A stretch of 64,000 nt of DNA, taken from Trematomus loennbergii (Eukaryota > Chordata > Actinopteri > Perciformes > Nototheniidae). The notes under the pieces are model-generated. The model had not been told where the DNA came from. It made no database searches and was given only the letters and a program-made list of their open reading frames with translations. The position numbers and the translations under genes are program-made. The stretch spans positions 33,501 through 97,500 of the forward strand of contig JAAOOA010000448.1 of the NCBI GenBank assembly GCA_012861695.1. Direction: 5' to 3'. Each line of letters starts with the position of its first letter. The stretch's first letter is position 1. Below are positions 11,047 through 24,230 of the stretch, in pieces.

Positions 11047-13759
11047 GAGTACATCTACTTTTACTCAAGTACAAGATCTCAGTATTTTTGATGTAATATT
11101 TATTATTTTACAGACCATTGACATGCACACAAACCTCCAGAACACACTACAGGAAAGGGGAAACCCCAAAAGCATAACAGTGCCTCTTTAATACTTCTTC
11201 CACTACTTGCACTCAGTCAGTCAGACAGTTCAATGTCAGTGAGGTTTTTTGTGCTCTCGTTTTTTAAAGGTCAAAGTCAGTAAGGCATCTATCAACAGAC
11301 TTTAAGATCCCTCACAAGTGCAAATACTCAGTTGTTAAGTCAATTAGTTTGTCATTCAGCACAGAAACAACCTGATACACTACTTCCAGTATAATTCAAT
11401 GAACACACATTGAAATATAACCTTTGACCTCATTCACACAGTACAACTGAAGTATTCTTAGACATATTGTGTGTGTTGGGACGTACTATGAGATTGCACA
11501 TTTGTTCACTGTCTCATAGCATATTTTAGTTTACTCAGTGCAGACAGGTTGTATTGAATCTTGCAGACACTGCCCTTATTTTAACCTCTTATTCCTTGAG
11601 CCAACTCCCTGTTAGAGAACGTGCTATTCAAGCATTGTGTCGCTAACAGGTGAAGGTATGTCACCATTGGTTGACAGTTTTGAAAGGTTGGGCTATTTTG
11701 ATTCCTTACTATGTTATCATTAAATAATGCCAGATTAAATTAGAATCTAATACAAAAAGTGGTCATATGAATTAGTTACTATTTTTTTAACTTAATTACC
11801 TGTGTACTGCAAAATGTAAATTCACAATACAAGGCCTTTTTATTTTTTCTCAAATAGTTTCACTCCCATCTGTACTCTGAGTGGTTTGTTCATATATCAT
11901 CAATAGCCAGATTTATAGACTGATTATTGATGATTGCGTTAAGGATTATAACATCTGTTTCCCTAAAAAACATGTGGAGAATAGATTTTTCTTAAAGGCT
12001 GCTGACAGTTTTTCTGGATTTATGTCGTGGTACAAACCCATATCAAAACTCCCCTCTGTAAAAACCTTTGACTCTAATAAGTCGACAATAAAACAAGAAT
12101 GTGATCCTGGTTTTAACCAGTGTACACATTTCTGTGCTGTTTCTGTATGCGTTAGTATATTTAAAGATAACATTTCAGAAAACGTGTACTGTAATAAAAA
12201 ACAAAGTCATGATGTGAGTGAAACATTTTTAATTGTAATATTATTCACCATCCACCTCTTTAAAAATAATGACATTTCAAATGATAAGCTCCATCTTATA
12301 AACAGGGCATTAATAAAATAGACTTTACAAGCATATTTCATGCAATTTTGATATTTAAAAAACCCTTTATTTATCTCCCAGTCAGACGGGACGTTTGCAG
12401 TGAGTTAGTCTCACCTGTACAGGCAGTGCTGGAGTGTGTTCAAGGTGAAGAATGAGATCATAATCATTAGAAGCAGTCCAACCAGTCAGACCGCTCTCAC
12501 TGACACAGGCTGCAGCCATCAGACACTTAGATTAGCTTAGTTTAGCATATATACTAGGAAAAGGGGGAAATAGTGAGTGACAAAATACACATTTAAGTGT
12601 ACTTAATATATCTCTGTACAAACTGAAATGTAAAAACAATTTGGCAACTTGTTTTGGTCCCAGTCAAGAAATAGCCCGACCCATAATCCCCTGTTAAACG
12701 TCTTATTGATGTTTTTACTCCTCTGATTTGGTATGGATTAAACAAACTGGATTCAGAGCTGCTGATAGGTGGATTTTGTTACCTTTGGACAGGCTGGCTT
12801 TGTCTTCCCCTGTTTCCAGTCTTTATGCTAAGCTAAGCTAACCAGTTGATGGCCTTATTTCTAACAAACATATACAGCAATCTTAATATCTATGATCAGC
12901 TGATCCAAGAGGGTTTTAAATAGTTTATAAAGCTTCAGAAGAACCAAATCTATCAGACAAATGTAGTTAAGTAGAAATGGAAATAGTTAAGTACATTTTT
13001 TTAAGATACTTTCCCTAAGTTGAGAACTAGTGAAAACTGTACTTCAGTAAGTACATTTAAAAAAACAAAAAAATAACATTCTTTGTTCCTTTTTTTTAAT
13101 CCATTGAGGCTTTGTTCAAACTTTACAAGCAGTGTGCAGAGAGGTGGACGAAATACAATTAACACAACAGACAGCTGTAACATTTAATTTCCCTGGTTTG
13201 TGAAACCACTGCAGCCTAATGTTTAATGATCAGGTATTGTTGATTCTCCAAGTAACTGTAAATACATTTTGTACCAATATACTAATTCAATAATCAATCC
13301 TGAACTTCCCCTTTAAAACACACCAGAGACCCATCATTTTCCCCTCAATTGAAAATTATAAAAAATATATATATACAGTATTTTACTAATGAAAAAGGAG
13401 TGCATTACTTCCACTAGTAATCTGCAAGTATGAAACACTTTTTGAACACACAATTCTGAGACAATAAATACTTTTCTTGTCCCCCTGACATATAAAGAAG
13501 TGGCAAAAGTTTATTTCTGAGTAAATAGTTTTCTGATCACTTCAAGTCATGACGGCAGGTAGTGCAATCCGTAGAATAAACTAGAGTACATTAGAACATA
13601 CTCATCAGTATTTTATGTGTTTTTATGCGTCTCATCAAGGTGAACCATATGTGATCAGATTCTGAAACATTAACAATGTGTACAATGTACTTCCCCAGTT
13701 GAATACATTTATTACATTTAGTGAGAGTGAATCTTTCTGTAGAAAATCAAATGGTTGTT
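11047..13759. other. No gene seen; scattered dispersed repeats
   Basis: AT-rich. About 12530-12860 has words (attagcttagtttagc, atgctaagctaagctaacca) typical of a fish dispersed repeat. A 146-codon open frame at 11881-12321 has AT-driven composition and no recognisable domain. Confidence 0.4.
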
Positions 13760-15370
13760 CTACTCAGTGTGATTGACAGGAGAGATGATCAGGGGCAGAG
13801 TTTTTACCACCATCATTAAGACAGGGACAAAGTATGGGTAGAGTTTCTCTTTGAAGCAGCAGCCAGTGAAGGAGTAGATCAGAGCTGCAGCATCAACATC
13901 ATAAAAGGAGACCAGACCCTCCTCATAATCCACAAACACCCCCACCTTCTCAGGCTGAGACTTCAGAGAGAGACGGACTGAGGACAGCAAAGCTTGTACT
14001 CATTTTCATTCCTCAACATATCTCCAGTAACCATCTGAGGAGTCAGTGAGATCTGTCCCTTCCTGTTGATCGACTCTCTGGCCACTCCTAAATCCCACAG
14101 TCTTCCCTTTAACCTGAACCTCGTAATAAAATCTTCCTGAAGAGAAACTCTGCTTTGCTAAGACACAGCACAATATCAAATCTCTCTGGATTGTCTGGGA
14201 GATTCTTCTCACATCACCATGTTTAACTTGTTTTCCATCATCAGACAGGATGAGTTGGGATGTGCTGTATCAGGATCAAGAGTCACCTCCACCTCATACT
14301 GCTGGACCCTCTTCAGCTCAAGCAGCTTCTTCATCTGTTTACTGAGCGTCTCCTCCAGCTGAGTCACAGCTCTCCTCACAGTCCCCTCATATGAAGGTGG
14401 ACGGACCCTGACTTCTGTCCAGTTCTTGGTGGGTGGAGCAGCGTTCAGGGACGTGAAGCTTTGGAGGAGGTGGAGCTGGTCTTCAGAGCGTGACAGCTGC
14501 TCCACCTCAGAGCTTCTCTTCTTCAGCTCAGAGATTTCCTGTTCCAGCTCTTTGATGAAGCCTTCAGCCTGTTCCTCTGTCTCTCTCTGCTTCTCTTTGA
14601 TGGTGTCGATGAGCTCGGCCTGGCTTCTCTCAACAGACTCCTTCAGAGCGGTGAAGACCTGAACACCATCTGCTATCTCTCTGTCTGCTCCTTCCTTACT
14701 GAGCTCCACTGAGCGATTCATCTCCTGAATCTTCAGTCGTCTCTTCTGGATCATCTGCTGAATTTCAGCCTCTGTCTTCCCCAGCTCAGCCTTCTTTCCT
14801 TCATATCCTTCTTTCAGAGGAACAACATCATGTGTCTTGTGGTCTAAAACAGTGCAGAGCATGCAGACACACACCTGGTCGGTCTTACAGAACAGCTCCA
14901 GCAGTTTATCGTGCTTCACACACATCCTGCTTTCCAGGTTCTCCTCAGGGTCGATCAGCTGATGTTTCTTCAGCCTGCTTGTCAGGTGAGGCTCCAGGTG
15001 AGTCTCACAGTAGGACTCCAGACACACCAGGCAGGACTTCAGGGCCTTCAGTCTGGTTCCAGTGCAGACGTCACAGGGAACTTCTCCTGGTTTGACAACT
15101 TGTTGCTCTGAGCTGCTGCTGCTGGCTTTCTGTTGAGCTGACTGTCTGAACTGAGCAGCCATCTCAGAGATGAAAGTGTTGACCAGCAGCTCAGGCTTTG
15201 GAAAACTTTTACAGTTGGGACACTGACTCGGGACATTTCTATCCCAGTGTTCAGAGATGCAGGCTTTACAGAAGTTGTGTCCACATGGTGGTGACTGGAT
15301 CAGTGAACACATCCAGACAGATGGAGCACAGAAACTGATCTTCAGTCAGCAGACAGCTGGCAGCAGACAT
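13760..15370 (-). pseudogene. TRIM-family E3 ligase, fish type, copy B (frameshifted)
   Basis: Paralog of TRIM copy A, with the full domain order: RING (FLCSICLDV, then [18 protein letters not shown]), B-box 1 (CDVC...CLVCLESYCE, no repeat expansion), a complete B-box 2 (CVKHDKLLELFC...CTVLDHKTHD), coiled coil, and PRY-SPRY ending QPEKVGVFVDYEEGLVSFYD...LYPYFVPVL. Start ATG at 15370 reads [13 protein letters not shown]. The frame is broken in the RING (about 15290, two bases short against copy A) and at the coiled-coil/SPRY boundary (one T fewer than copy A at about 14253 and 14214), and again inside SPRY (about 14000-14100). It lies antisense in an astacin intron. Either a pseudogene or an intact gene with uncorrected indels. 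Confidence 0.8.
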
Positions 15371-16038
15371 GTCTCTCTGAGGACAAAACGTGTGAAAAAA
15401 ACAAAAACTGTAATGTATATATGATTTAATCTCTTGTATCTGTTTGCTATAAGTCAAATAGATGGTGATACTGAACTCTGCTGATGTATCATGATTATGC
15501 GGAGGGTGAAAGATTGCTCAAATTTGCAGTACACTGTTATTGTTAAATGTTAAACAAATCTCTCTGTTTGTTAATATTATAAATAAATCTGGAAAATCAT
15601 AGCAGCATTCAGTTTAAACTCTAAGAAACACAATGTGTAAGCTCTAATACTGTTGGGGGATTTTGCCGTTGTTGAACAGAGGAGTGAAACCTCCTGCTGA
15701 GCATCACTGAAGTTAATACTAGTTGTTAAAAAACAGTAAACGTTATCAGCTTCAAAAGGCAGACAGCAGTTACTACAGAAACAGGTTCAAAGCTCAAGGC
15801 TACTTACCACAGTGTGTACAAATGATATAAGATGAAATATGTAATTGTCATGCCTTTTTATAAGCAACTTGTAACATAACACCAGATCCCTTGCTTTGGA
15901 CAGTCCAGAACAAATCTAATATTTAGATTCTACTTTGTTTAATAGAGTCAATTATAAAGATGTTTTCAAATACAGGAAATATGAAAATAAGTATAAGCTA
16001 ATGCTAGCTTTGACTGTATGCTCTCTAACCTTACTTAA

Positions 16039-16422
16039 AGGTGGGGTAGGTAATTCTGGAGAAACCAGCTCGAGTGCGCTAGAATTTGAAAATACACAAC
16101 CGGAAAAATCTGCTTCCTTACTTCCTTACAGAGCCCCTCCTCCAACACACACGAACGCGCACATGACCAATGAGGGCACGAGATAAGTTTGTGCACAGAT
16201 GGAAGGCTGACAGGCAGGTAGGCCATCCAGTTATTTTAGCCGGGCCGGCTAAAATGATTGGTCGTGCTTTTTACAGTACTACGGCTTCCACAGATGACAT
16301 TTTCTAATGGATTTGTTGTCAAAGCACTTAAGATATTCATTGCTATCGGGATGTTAAGAGCATTCCATGGAATATAACAAAAAGTGTATCTCGAGCGGTT
16401 TCTCAAACTTACCTACCCACCT
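16039..16422. mobile_element. TTAA-flanked MITE (piggyBac-like)
   Basis: 384 bp with ends AGGTGGGGTAGGTAA and, inverted, TTACCTACCCACCT. TTAA stands on both sides (16035-16038, 16423-16426). The empty site is visible in copy A at about 3273 (taacttaaccagagt). A truncated copy lies in znf143 intron 3 (54882-55006). Confidence 0.85.
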
Positions 16423-16572
16423 TTAACAGAGTTTACATTGTATTTGTGGCTCTTGCTAATGTAAAAGTTGAGGTTTTTATCTTAACTGACACATTTCTAT
16501 AGTATAATGTTCTTTATATGAATCCAACTTTGACTAAATATTTAGTTAGTGATGTGTCTGTAGTGTACTCAC

Positions 16573-16720
16573 CAGTGTTTGCAGAGTCCTGCTGTTTGTT
16601 GAGAAAAAGCTGCTGGATTCAGTTGAGTGTTTCTTCAGAGAAACAGAGACTTGTCTCGGCTGCTGCTCTGCTGTCGCTCAGACAAACTTCAGCTTTGATT
16701 TCTGGGAAATTGAAACTCTT
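16573..16720 (-). other. 5' UTR exon of TRIM copy B
   Basis: Paralogous to 3457-3600, with the same splice donor on the minus strand (CACTG|GTGAGT). A small indel difference (ctgtttgttgagaaaaagctg) separates it from copy A. The upstream boundary is approximate. Confidence 0.55.
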
Positions 16721-16912
16721 CTCTTACAGTGTAGTTCAACCTGTCAGTGGCTTTTTGCCAAGAGGGAGTGGAGGAAGAACTTGAGGCTTGTTATTTAACT
16801 TTGTGACGATGCATTTTACAGCTGATCCAAGAGGCTTTTCAAATAGTGTATTGAGCATAAGTAGGAATATGTTCTCAATACATAAAGGACATCTCTTTAC
16901 ACATCTGGAGAT

Positions 16913-17691
16913 TGTTAGAAATTAAAATCAATGTTAAACAGCATAATTCAGTCTAAAACATATCGTCAGTTTAAAGCTGTTTTATTGTGGAAAAACCCGG
17001 AAGTCTCAGGAAATCTCAATGCCAAGCTTTTATTCTGAAAATCCTTCATATCCGGTTAGCAGTTAGCATGTGGCTAATATTACGTTTCTGAATGTAAAGT
17101 GAAAATGACATGGAGTGTTATACACCAAAACTTACGGACTTTAACACTACATCGATAGACGTTGAGATATTATTACTGCTGAATAATAAATGAAGGTACA
17201 GTTGATCATAGAGTGTTTACACATTACGTGAGTAGCTATGACGTCAGAGGGAGTTACCATAAATGAGAACTGTGCCGTAGCGGTGTTGTTAGGACTTCTA
17301 AACTAAGTATTACAGCTGTTTATAAGGTATTACATAGAAAGTCATCACAGAGATAAGGAGGAGAAAGGCTTAAGGAAGTAGGCAGGGAATACAAAATGTC
17401 GAAATCATCTGTTCTCTCGCGATATCGAACCAGCAGATGAGAAGGGAGGTCCCACTATCTGCACAGCGGGGGAGAACGAGAGGAGGATAAAAAGGGAGGA
17501 GAGAGGACAACTCGCTCTTTCCTTCGCTGCAGCCACCTGAAGACATCACCGGCTTTGTCTCTTCCTTACCTATGCTTGTTTTTAACCACGTTACTTAATT
17601 AAACTACCCATTTGAACCTTTTCAGAGACTCCATTAGTCTCATTATTTTAAGTTTCTTTCCTGGGAGCGAGAAGATCATTATTTATCAACA
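16913..17691 (+). repeat. 5' LTR of the endogenous retrovirus
   Basis: 779 bp, begins TGTTAGAAAT and ends TTATCAACA. The region around 17480-17520 (gaggataaaaagggag) could be a TATA-type promoter element, followed about 25 bp later by the pyrimidine-rich ctcgctctttccttcgctgc. A poly-A signal is not obvious. Confidence 0.95.
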
Positions 17692-17693
17692 AC

Positions 17694-17711
17694 TGGTGAC
17701 CCTGACGTGAT
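17694..17711 (+). other. Primer-binding site, tRNA-Trp type
   Basis: TGGTGACCCTGACGTGAT lies two bases after the 5' LTR. It matches 17 of 18 bases of the complement of the vertebrate tRNA-Trp 3' end (the standard has C where this has T at position 10). tRNA-Trp priming is known for avian alpharetroviruses; the match alone does not assign this element to that genus. Confidence 0.85.
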
Positions 17712-19833
17712 AGCCACTGGAGAGGAACCGCTAGTTTCAACGGAGATTCTGCTAACCAACACAAGGGCCCAGATACAAATGGTGAGAAGAAGCCAGTTAT
17801 ATCAAATTCTTCAATAGCTTATTTAGAACCATTTTAGATTTGAGTGTTTTGTGGCGAGCAGGACATCCTGAGAACAGCTGTTAATTTAATCTTAAATATC
17901 TAAATTTAAATCACACCACGTGGCGTTGTTTTAGACCAAGCAAGGGTAAGTCTCTATTCTTTTTTCTTTGTTCATTAATTAACTGCATGATTATAATGTG
18001 TGTTTTACAAGCCGGATATATATTAATGTGCTTTTGAGCCGGTATTTATATATTATATTGTGTTTGACGAGTGAAATAGATGGACTCTTCTCGTTTGTAT
18101 ATTCTCAAGACAGATGGTATCTTCTTGACAGAGAAATAGATGGTATCTCTTCTCGTTTTATTAGCAAGTTAAAGATGGACTCTTCTTGTTAAAAAGTTAA
18201 TTCTCGTTTTTAGTCTCAAGAATAGATGGAATCGTCTTGTTTCATTGTCCCAAATAAGTGAGATGGTCTCTTGTTTAATTGGTGATAAGAGTCTGTGGAA
18301 GTCTGAAGTATACTCTTTAATCATTGCGTGTGCATTACGGAAAGAAGCGGCATTCGGCGTTAGATAGACGATATTCTTCTAATAGTGTTTGACTGGCTTC
18401 CCATTTGGTCGCATAATAGTGAGAGTTGCTCAGACGACCATAAACTAAATAGTTTTGATGGTCTCTAACTATTTGTATTGTTAACTTGTTTAAATTCTTC
18501 AGCATATTGAGAGTGTCGTGTTGTTATACTGCTCTGAAGTTTGGCCTGGAATGAGGTTTCTTTGTTGAGATCAACACCTCAGGATTTCAACGCATCAGAG
18601 ACAGCCATTCTTCTTGCAAAAAACTCTTTGTTCTCCAGGTCAGCATTTGAAATCAGTTGCCATCTTGTTTTGACCTCATGTTGACAAACAATTACATGGC
18701 AGTCGCCATTCTGTGAAATGCAAATTCAGAGGACCAGTTTTTTTTTTTTTTAAATCCATTCAGTTTCACTCACATGAGGCTAATTCAATATTCATGACCT
18801 CCATAGTGTGTAGAAAAAATCATTCTTCTTGAGTCAAAGTTGGAATTAGATATTCCATTTTGCTGAATCAGGTTATCTATACCGTTGGAGTTTGGTTTTT
18901 GAAGAAAAGGATTATTGTATTTTCTAAAAAAGCTCAAATCTGATTTTTGAAATATTAGTCACTTTATTAGTCATTAGTTACTTGCAAAGGAGTTTTACCT
19001 GCTTATGCTTTACTGTGCAAATGTGGTTTGGCTGGTTTATGTTTTGTTGATTAATCCTAAAAATTGTGTGTGCAAATGTGATGGCTGGTTTATGCTTTGT
19101 CCATTAATCCTAAAAATTGTGCTTGCAAGTGTGTATACATTTGACTGTTTAATCATAAAGTGAATTTCTTTCCCATATCAAAGGTAGTTATTAAGAAAAT
19201 AAGCTTCTTGTTAAAAAGAATCCGTTTTTAGAAGGGCTTCCAAGGGTGGAAAAAGCTGAACAATTACAACAGCGCACTCTGCTGGTTGTACAGAATTGTT
19301 GCACAAAATAGGGGTAAAAAGAAAAACATAAATACAACACCAATTGATTATAATAATTATGCTAAAGTTTACTTTCAAGTGTTATAGATGAACACGTACT
19401 TCATCACACATAGATAGAATCACAGGTGGTTCCTGATATTAAGATAAGAAACCTTACATAATAGTCTTTCAACCTAGACTGTAGAATATCTAAACACCAC
19501 ACAATTGAAGTAAACATAGTTTATGACATTAGCATAATTTCATGCACTTTAGAATACACTATACACAGTAAAGTTAGATTTTTACAAGATTTCTATTTGC
19601 ATATTTCAAAGCCAAGCCACTGTACAATTTTTATTTAAAAAAATAAAAATAAAAATCTGATATTAAACATTTGCATATTTTTATTTTTATTAATCTTTAA
19701 AAAAAAAAACCCAGATATTGAAGTTAAGTTCGGATGACATAGGATATTTTTTATCAGGAACGAAGGTACTATTCAGTAGATTAGTGATTCATCTTTGATA
19801 CATTTAATAACTATATCCAACTACTTAAGAAAT
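17712..19833 (+). other. Long retroviral leader with degenerate repeats
   Basis: About 2.1 kb between the primer site and the gag start, longer than usual. 18040-18240 holds repeated words like agatgg-tcttctcgtt. 19640-19720 is A/T homopolymer-rich. No coding frame is recognised. Confidence 0.5.
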
Positions 19834-21544
19834 ATGTCGCCAAAATACACTAAGTTAGGAGCACCCGCAGAGCCAGGGTCAACTGCAGACATCAAGGAAA
19901 AGGTACATGTCAGATCAGATGCCACAACACATGCATCAGACAGACAAAAATCTGGAAACAGATACAGGAATTGTTTGATCAATGGCAGACGAGACGATTG
20001 ATTCCAGCAGATGATCAACCTGGACCAACGAAAGCCCATAGACAAGCTGTAGTGCTTATGAGAATGAGAGATACTTACACCAGCAAGAAGCATGGATCAA
20101 CACCAGACACCCCTTTTGGTATGGACCTGAAAAAAGCGCTATGAACAAAGCTGAAAAAGAAAAACGACAGTTACAAGTCTGCTGCTCCATCTGAAATATG
20201 CCAGCCAGGGATTGACAAACAGCTTACATGTGTTAGAAGCGGCAGATCTGCCAGTGAAGGAAGACACAGCAGGAATAACAGAAGAGGCTCCAGTTATCCA
20301 AACTCAAGAGCAGAATCCAAGTCTAACCGAAGTGTCTCTTTCCAACATATCAGAGAACAACCCTTTTCACCAAGCCCCTATAGGAGAAGTATTGGAGTTG
20401 GATGGACTCCCCACAGCTGCACGTGTCAAAGACTTGGAGTATGAAGTAAGGATGCTATCTGGTGAAGTTAACCAGCTGAAGGAGGAACTCAAAAGAAGAG
20501 AGGAAGACGGATCTCAAGACGCTACAACAGTAGCTATAGCTGGAAGACTCAAGAACTGCACAATCCACATGTTACCGGTGATAGCAGCTGGAGAAGGAGG
20601 ATTTCAATACCAACCATGGACTCACAGGGACATGGAAACATTAGTGTCCAAGCTACCTCCACTCACCAAAGGAGGTCAGAAGTGGGTGAATGATCTGGAG
20701 AAGTACACTGTCCAAGACGACCTGTGCTTGGGAGACATGAGGGCACTGCTAAGACGGATAGAAGGAAGACTAAAGGCAAGAGCAGTAGATTTCGAGGCCC
20801 AATGCGCCAACTCTCCAGATGACATTTAATTCAACAAAATCAGGTCGAGCTATTGGGCTGCTATTCGTCACATCTACCCGACAACACGCAGTTTATATGC
20901 CCTCACCAGCCTGAAAAAAGGAACAGAGGAAGACATGCATGCCTTCTTGAAGAGATGTGAAGGAGTGTGGGAGGACTGCACTGGAGAACGACATGACGCT
21001 TCTCTGGCTGTCGTGATGTTGTGGAAGAATGCGGTCATTAAAGCCCTTCCCCGATCTGTCCAGGCATGCCTGGAAGACAAGGTGGGATTAGACATTAAAC
21101 CCATTGAAGAATGGAGACAACATCTCATTCACCACGATATGAAATACCAGACAATAAAGAGAGAACATGATGAAGAAATGAAAGCACTAAGTACAACTAA
21201 GACTTTTGAGAATACAGGTAGCTGAGGAAGATACCAAAGCTAATAACAAGAAAGCGGCAAGGCAGATGGCGGCTGAGATAGATATTCACATACAGAATCA
21301 ACGAAGGGGCAGAGGAGGAGGACGTTTTCAATCAACAGCAAGAGGTTCCCAAAGTGAAGGATGCTTCAAATGTGGTCAGCTGACACATTGGTCCAGAGAG
21401 TGTCCGCAGAACATTGCACCAAACAACGGCCCTCCACACAGTTACCCAAGGGGAGGTTTCCATGACTATAACAGAGGCAGGGGGTCTCAGGGATGGCAAA
21501 GAGGAATAGTATTTCCAAACATGAATGTGTTGAATGTTATTTAA
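19834..21544 (+). pseudogene. gag: Retroviral gag, broken
   Basis: Starts at a plausible ATG (19834, MSPKYTKLG). Readable segments are 19834-20001, 20212-20829, 20830-21205 and 21206-21544, in changing frames, separated by a frameshift near 19950, a stop at 20827-20829 and a frame change near 21210. The middle segment has a short heptad-rich stretch (DLEYEVRMLSGEVNQLKEEL). The last segment has one zinc knuckle, CFKCGQLTHWSREC, at 21362-21403 (C-x2-C-x4-H-x4-C intact) after an Arg/Gly-rich stretch, as in a nucleocapsid. Not able to encode a working polyprotein as it stands. Confidence 0.8.
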
Positions 21545-21839
21545 CAATAGTGAGTAGCATATTGCATTTAAATATAAATCATCCACAGATTAGTAGAAGA
21601 AGATTAAAACATAGTAGAGAACCACAGACTATTTTTGTAATTATGAGAAGGAAAGAGATTACGAGTGATGTTGTTCCCCCACACAGAAAACTATTGTGCC
21701 CACACAGCTACAGAGGTCAAGACAATGGGTTTACGCCCAAAAGATGAAGATGAAAGCCTAGTCCTCGCCCAAGACGGAGGGTCCTTACCAAGTCCTCCTG
21801 TTTACATCGACTGCAGTTCAAGGGCAGTTCAGGCTACAC

Positions 21840-22948
21840 CAGAGGCCTGTACTACGAAGCTGGTTCAACTTAACCTGGATATGTTGGAGTTAGCCGGTTG
21901 GCGTAATCCAAAACATACGCGCTGGCGCTAAACTGTACTACGACGCTGGATATCAAGTGGATCGCTCAAGCCGCCGTGTCCTATCTAGTTAGGCGCGCGT
22001 TCACATGAAAGGGGTGGTATTTGGAGCATTCGACCAATCTCAAACACGGAGAAGCGTACTGACAGCGCAGCGTCATACTTCCTGAATGAAAAGTGAACTT
22101 TAATATTAGTCAAATATGAGGAAGTTAAACTTTAAACATCCATGACTTAAACACTTTACCCAGGATAAAAGCCACATAGCTGCACCTGCAAGGTGAATAT
22201 AGCTGGTAAAAGAAAAAGTGTTTGAATGCGTACATTAACAGGTTTATGAAATCACTGCCCCGTCCAAGACACGAGTGGATCTGACTTTAATTAGGAGAAT
22301 TTGACTCGAGTGTTTCGTCAATTTAATGTGTTGCTTAAAATAATACTTCTGCATACAGTATGTGACACTGTGAGTGTTGCACGGCCAGATACGGCTCAAG
22401 AAGCTGACTCAAATAAGGAAATATATGATACATTATGATGTGATATGATATGAATGATAATGGGACACATCTACGTCTGCACTCACAGTGCCGCGGACTG
22501 TACTTAATGTTACTCTGATCCGGTTACTTATGTCGTGGCAGATATTTAAGTAAGCTTTCTTAACGCTAATGTTATAATAGTCAGATTGCTCTGAAGATGG
22601 GAGGGGATATTCTATTAATTTTCACGTTCACACAGTCAGTTGATTTTGTCCGGTCGTCTTTCCTGCAACGGCAGTTTAAACTGTATTTCCTTTCTCCTCC
22701 TGTCATATGAATTGATCGCTTTAAACTCCGCACACGGAGCTCTGATTGGTCAGCAGGCAGTGCTTTCACTGAGTTGATCTCTTAGCCTGCCACCTAACCT
22801 GCTCCGGAGCAGGTTTGCCGCTCAGCATAAGTTACCATGGAAATCTAGCCTGCTAAAAAGAGAACCAGCGTCGTAGGACCGGAAAGCCCGAGATTTCCCT
22901 GAATTTAGCCGGCTAAGCGAAAATCCAGCTTCGTAGTACAGGCCTCTG
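21840..22948. mobile_element. DNA transposon (MITE) nested in the retrovirus
   Basis: Perfect 24-bp terminal inverted repeats beginning CAGAGGCCTGTACTACGAAG at 21840 and, inverted, ending 22948. A second, subterminal inverted pair (ctacgacgctgg) lies at about 21938 and 22868. No target duplication is clear and there is no transposase frame. It sits just after gag, where protease/pol would start. Confidence 0.75.
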
Positions 22949-24099
22949 ATGTGGAGCTGCTGAGACCTGAAAACAGAAACTCGATGCTGCTGTGGTGAAG
23001 TCTGGCTACAAAGGGAGGTGTTTCAATAAGATCGCTTGTCTCAAACCAGTGAAGAAGTCAACAAGAACCCAGCAGAACTAGAGAGTGACTGTTAGCGGGA
23101 GAACAGTGACAGAGTGACAGAAACTGGCACAACATTTACCAGCCAGTACATAGATAGACCCCGTCAGAAGACCGGGGCTGTGTTCAAAGGGGAACTTCAT
23201 TTATTATTAGTTGAGGTATATATGGAGTCAGATTACATTCTCTCATAAACACATTTTTATAATAGGTCTGAAGTTTCTGATTTAAGGCATGAGCTGCCAA
23301 CTAAATAACATAACATTGAGCTTGGATGAAGAAGTTGTAGGGTTTTTTACAACAGTTTCAAGAATCAGTCTTCATTTATTTATGTTCAAGTGAATTTGCT
23401 GATTTATAAAGTAGTGCATAAGGCAATATCTATTTTTAAGTGAGGGACATCAGCCCTTCATGTTCTTCTGCGTGTAACCCTCTGTGAGAATAGTTCGTAT
23501 TTCCCTCTAGTTTAAAGAAATATTATTTTGTCATGATTTGTTTGTTTAACAGTGTCAGCCAATCTCTAATACTAGAACTATTAAGACGTATTAGGAACAC
23601 CAGTGTGTTTTTTCGCAGCAACACTGATACATAGTACCATGACAAAAGCCATTATTGAACTAACAAGAAGTAAACTATATTTTTGTGCTAATGGCAGATT
23701 TTTAGTCAATGTGCATTTATACCATTGGAATACGATACATCACACAACATCTTTGCACGCCTTGTGGGTACACAGAGGATTTATATGTGTTTGCTACGAC
23801 GTTAAGGGGTTTTCCATGTCCTATTCATAATAGAGTAATCATTGCGATATTAATTGAGCATTTTATGCTCAAAGGAGGGAAGGTCATGATTAGTCAGATA
23901 ATTGATTTCGGTAATGTTGTAGTTGATAAATAATAACATGTTGTCAACAATAGGTCGCATAACAACAAAAGGTATACCAAAGCTTGGGCCTCCTCCAAGG
24001 AGGGAGTGGTCCAGTTTTAGATATTAGACAAATAGAAGTGGATGAATATGTCAGAGCTCTGAGTAATATTATCCAAGTTTTTGTCTACACAGGCTAGGA

Positions 24100-24230
24100 A
24101 AGACTGCACAGATACCAGACGAGACATCAGAAGAGACTCCTGTTCGGCCAGGTGATTGGGTGAGGGTGAAATAGAGAGGAGAAGGTTGGATTTACTTTAC
24201 CTCAGTGTGTTAGAATTTCTATAGGTAATA
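24100..24230 (+). pseudogene. Trace of retroviral pol: integrase C-terminal end
   Basis: 24139-24171 reads PVRPGDWVRVK, then a stop. The PGDWV-type motif followed by Arg/Trp-rich sequence is characteristic of the C-terminal domain of gamma-type retroviral integrases. Everything upstream that should encode reverse transcriptase and the integrase core is missing or unrecognisable. Confidence 0.4.

Noticed and set aside
9609..11074. Repeat proteins on both strands of the 57-bp array
   Set aside because: Unit length divisible by three without stops gives open frames automatically; there are no start context, splice sites or flanking coding sequence, and several units break the frame.
11881..12321. 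146-codon open frame
   Set aside because: AT-rich composition, no domain, no splice or promoter signals, not supported by any neighbour.
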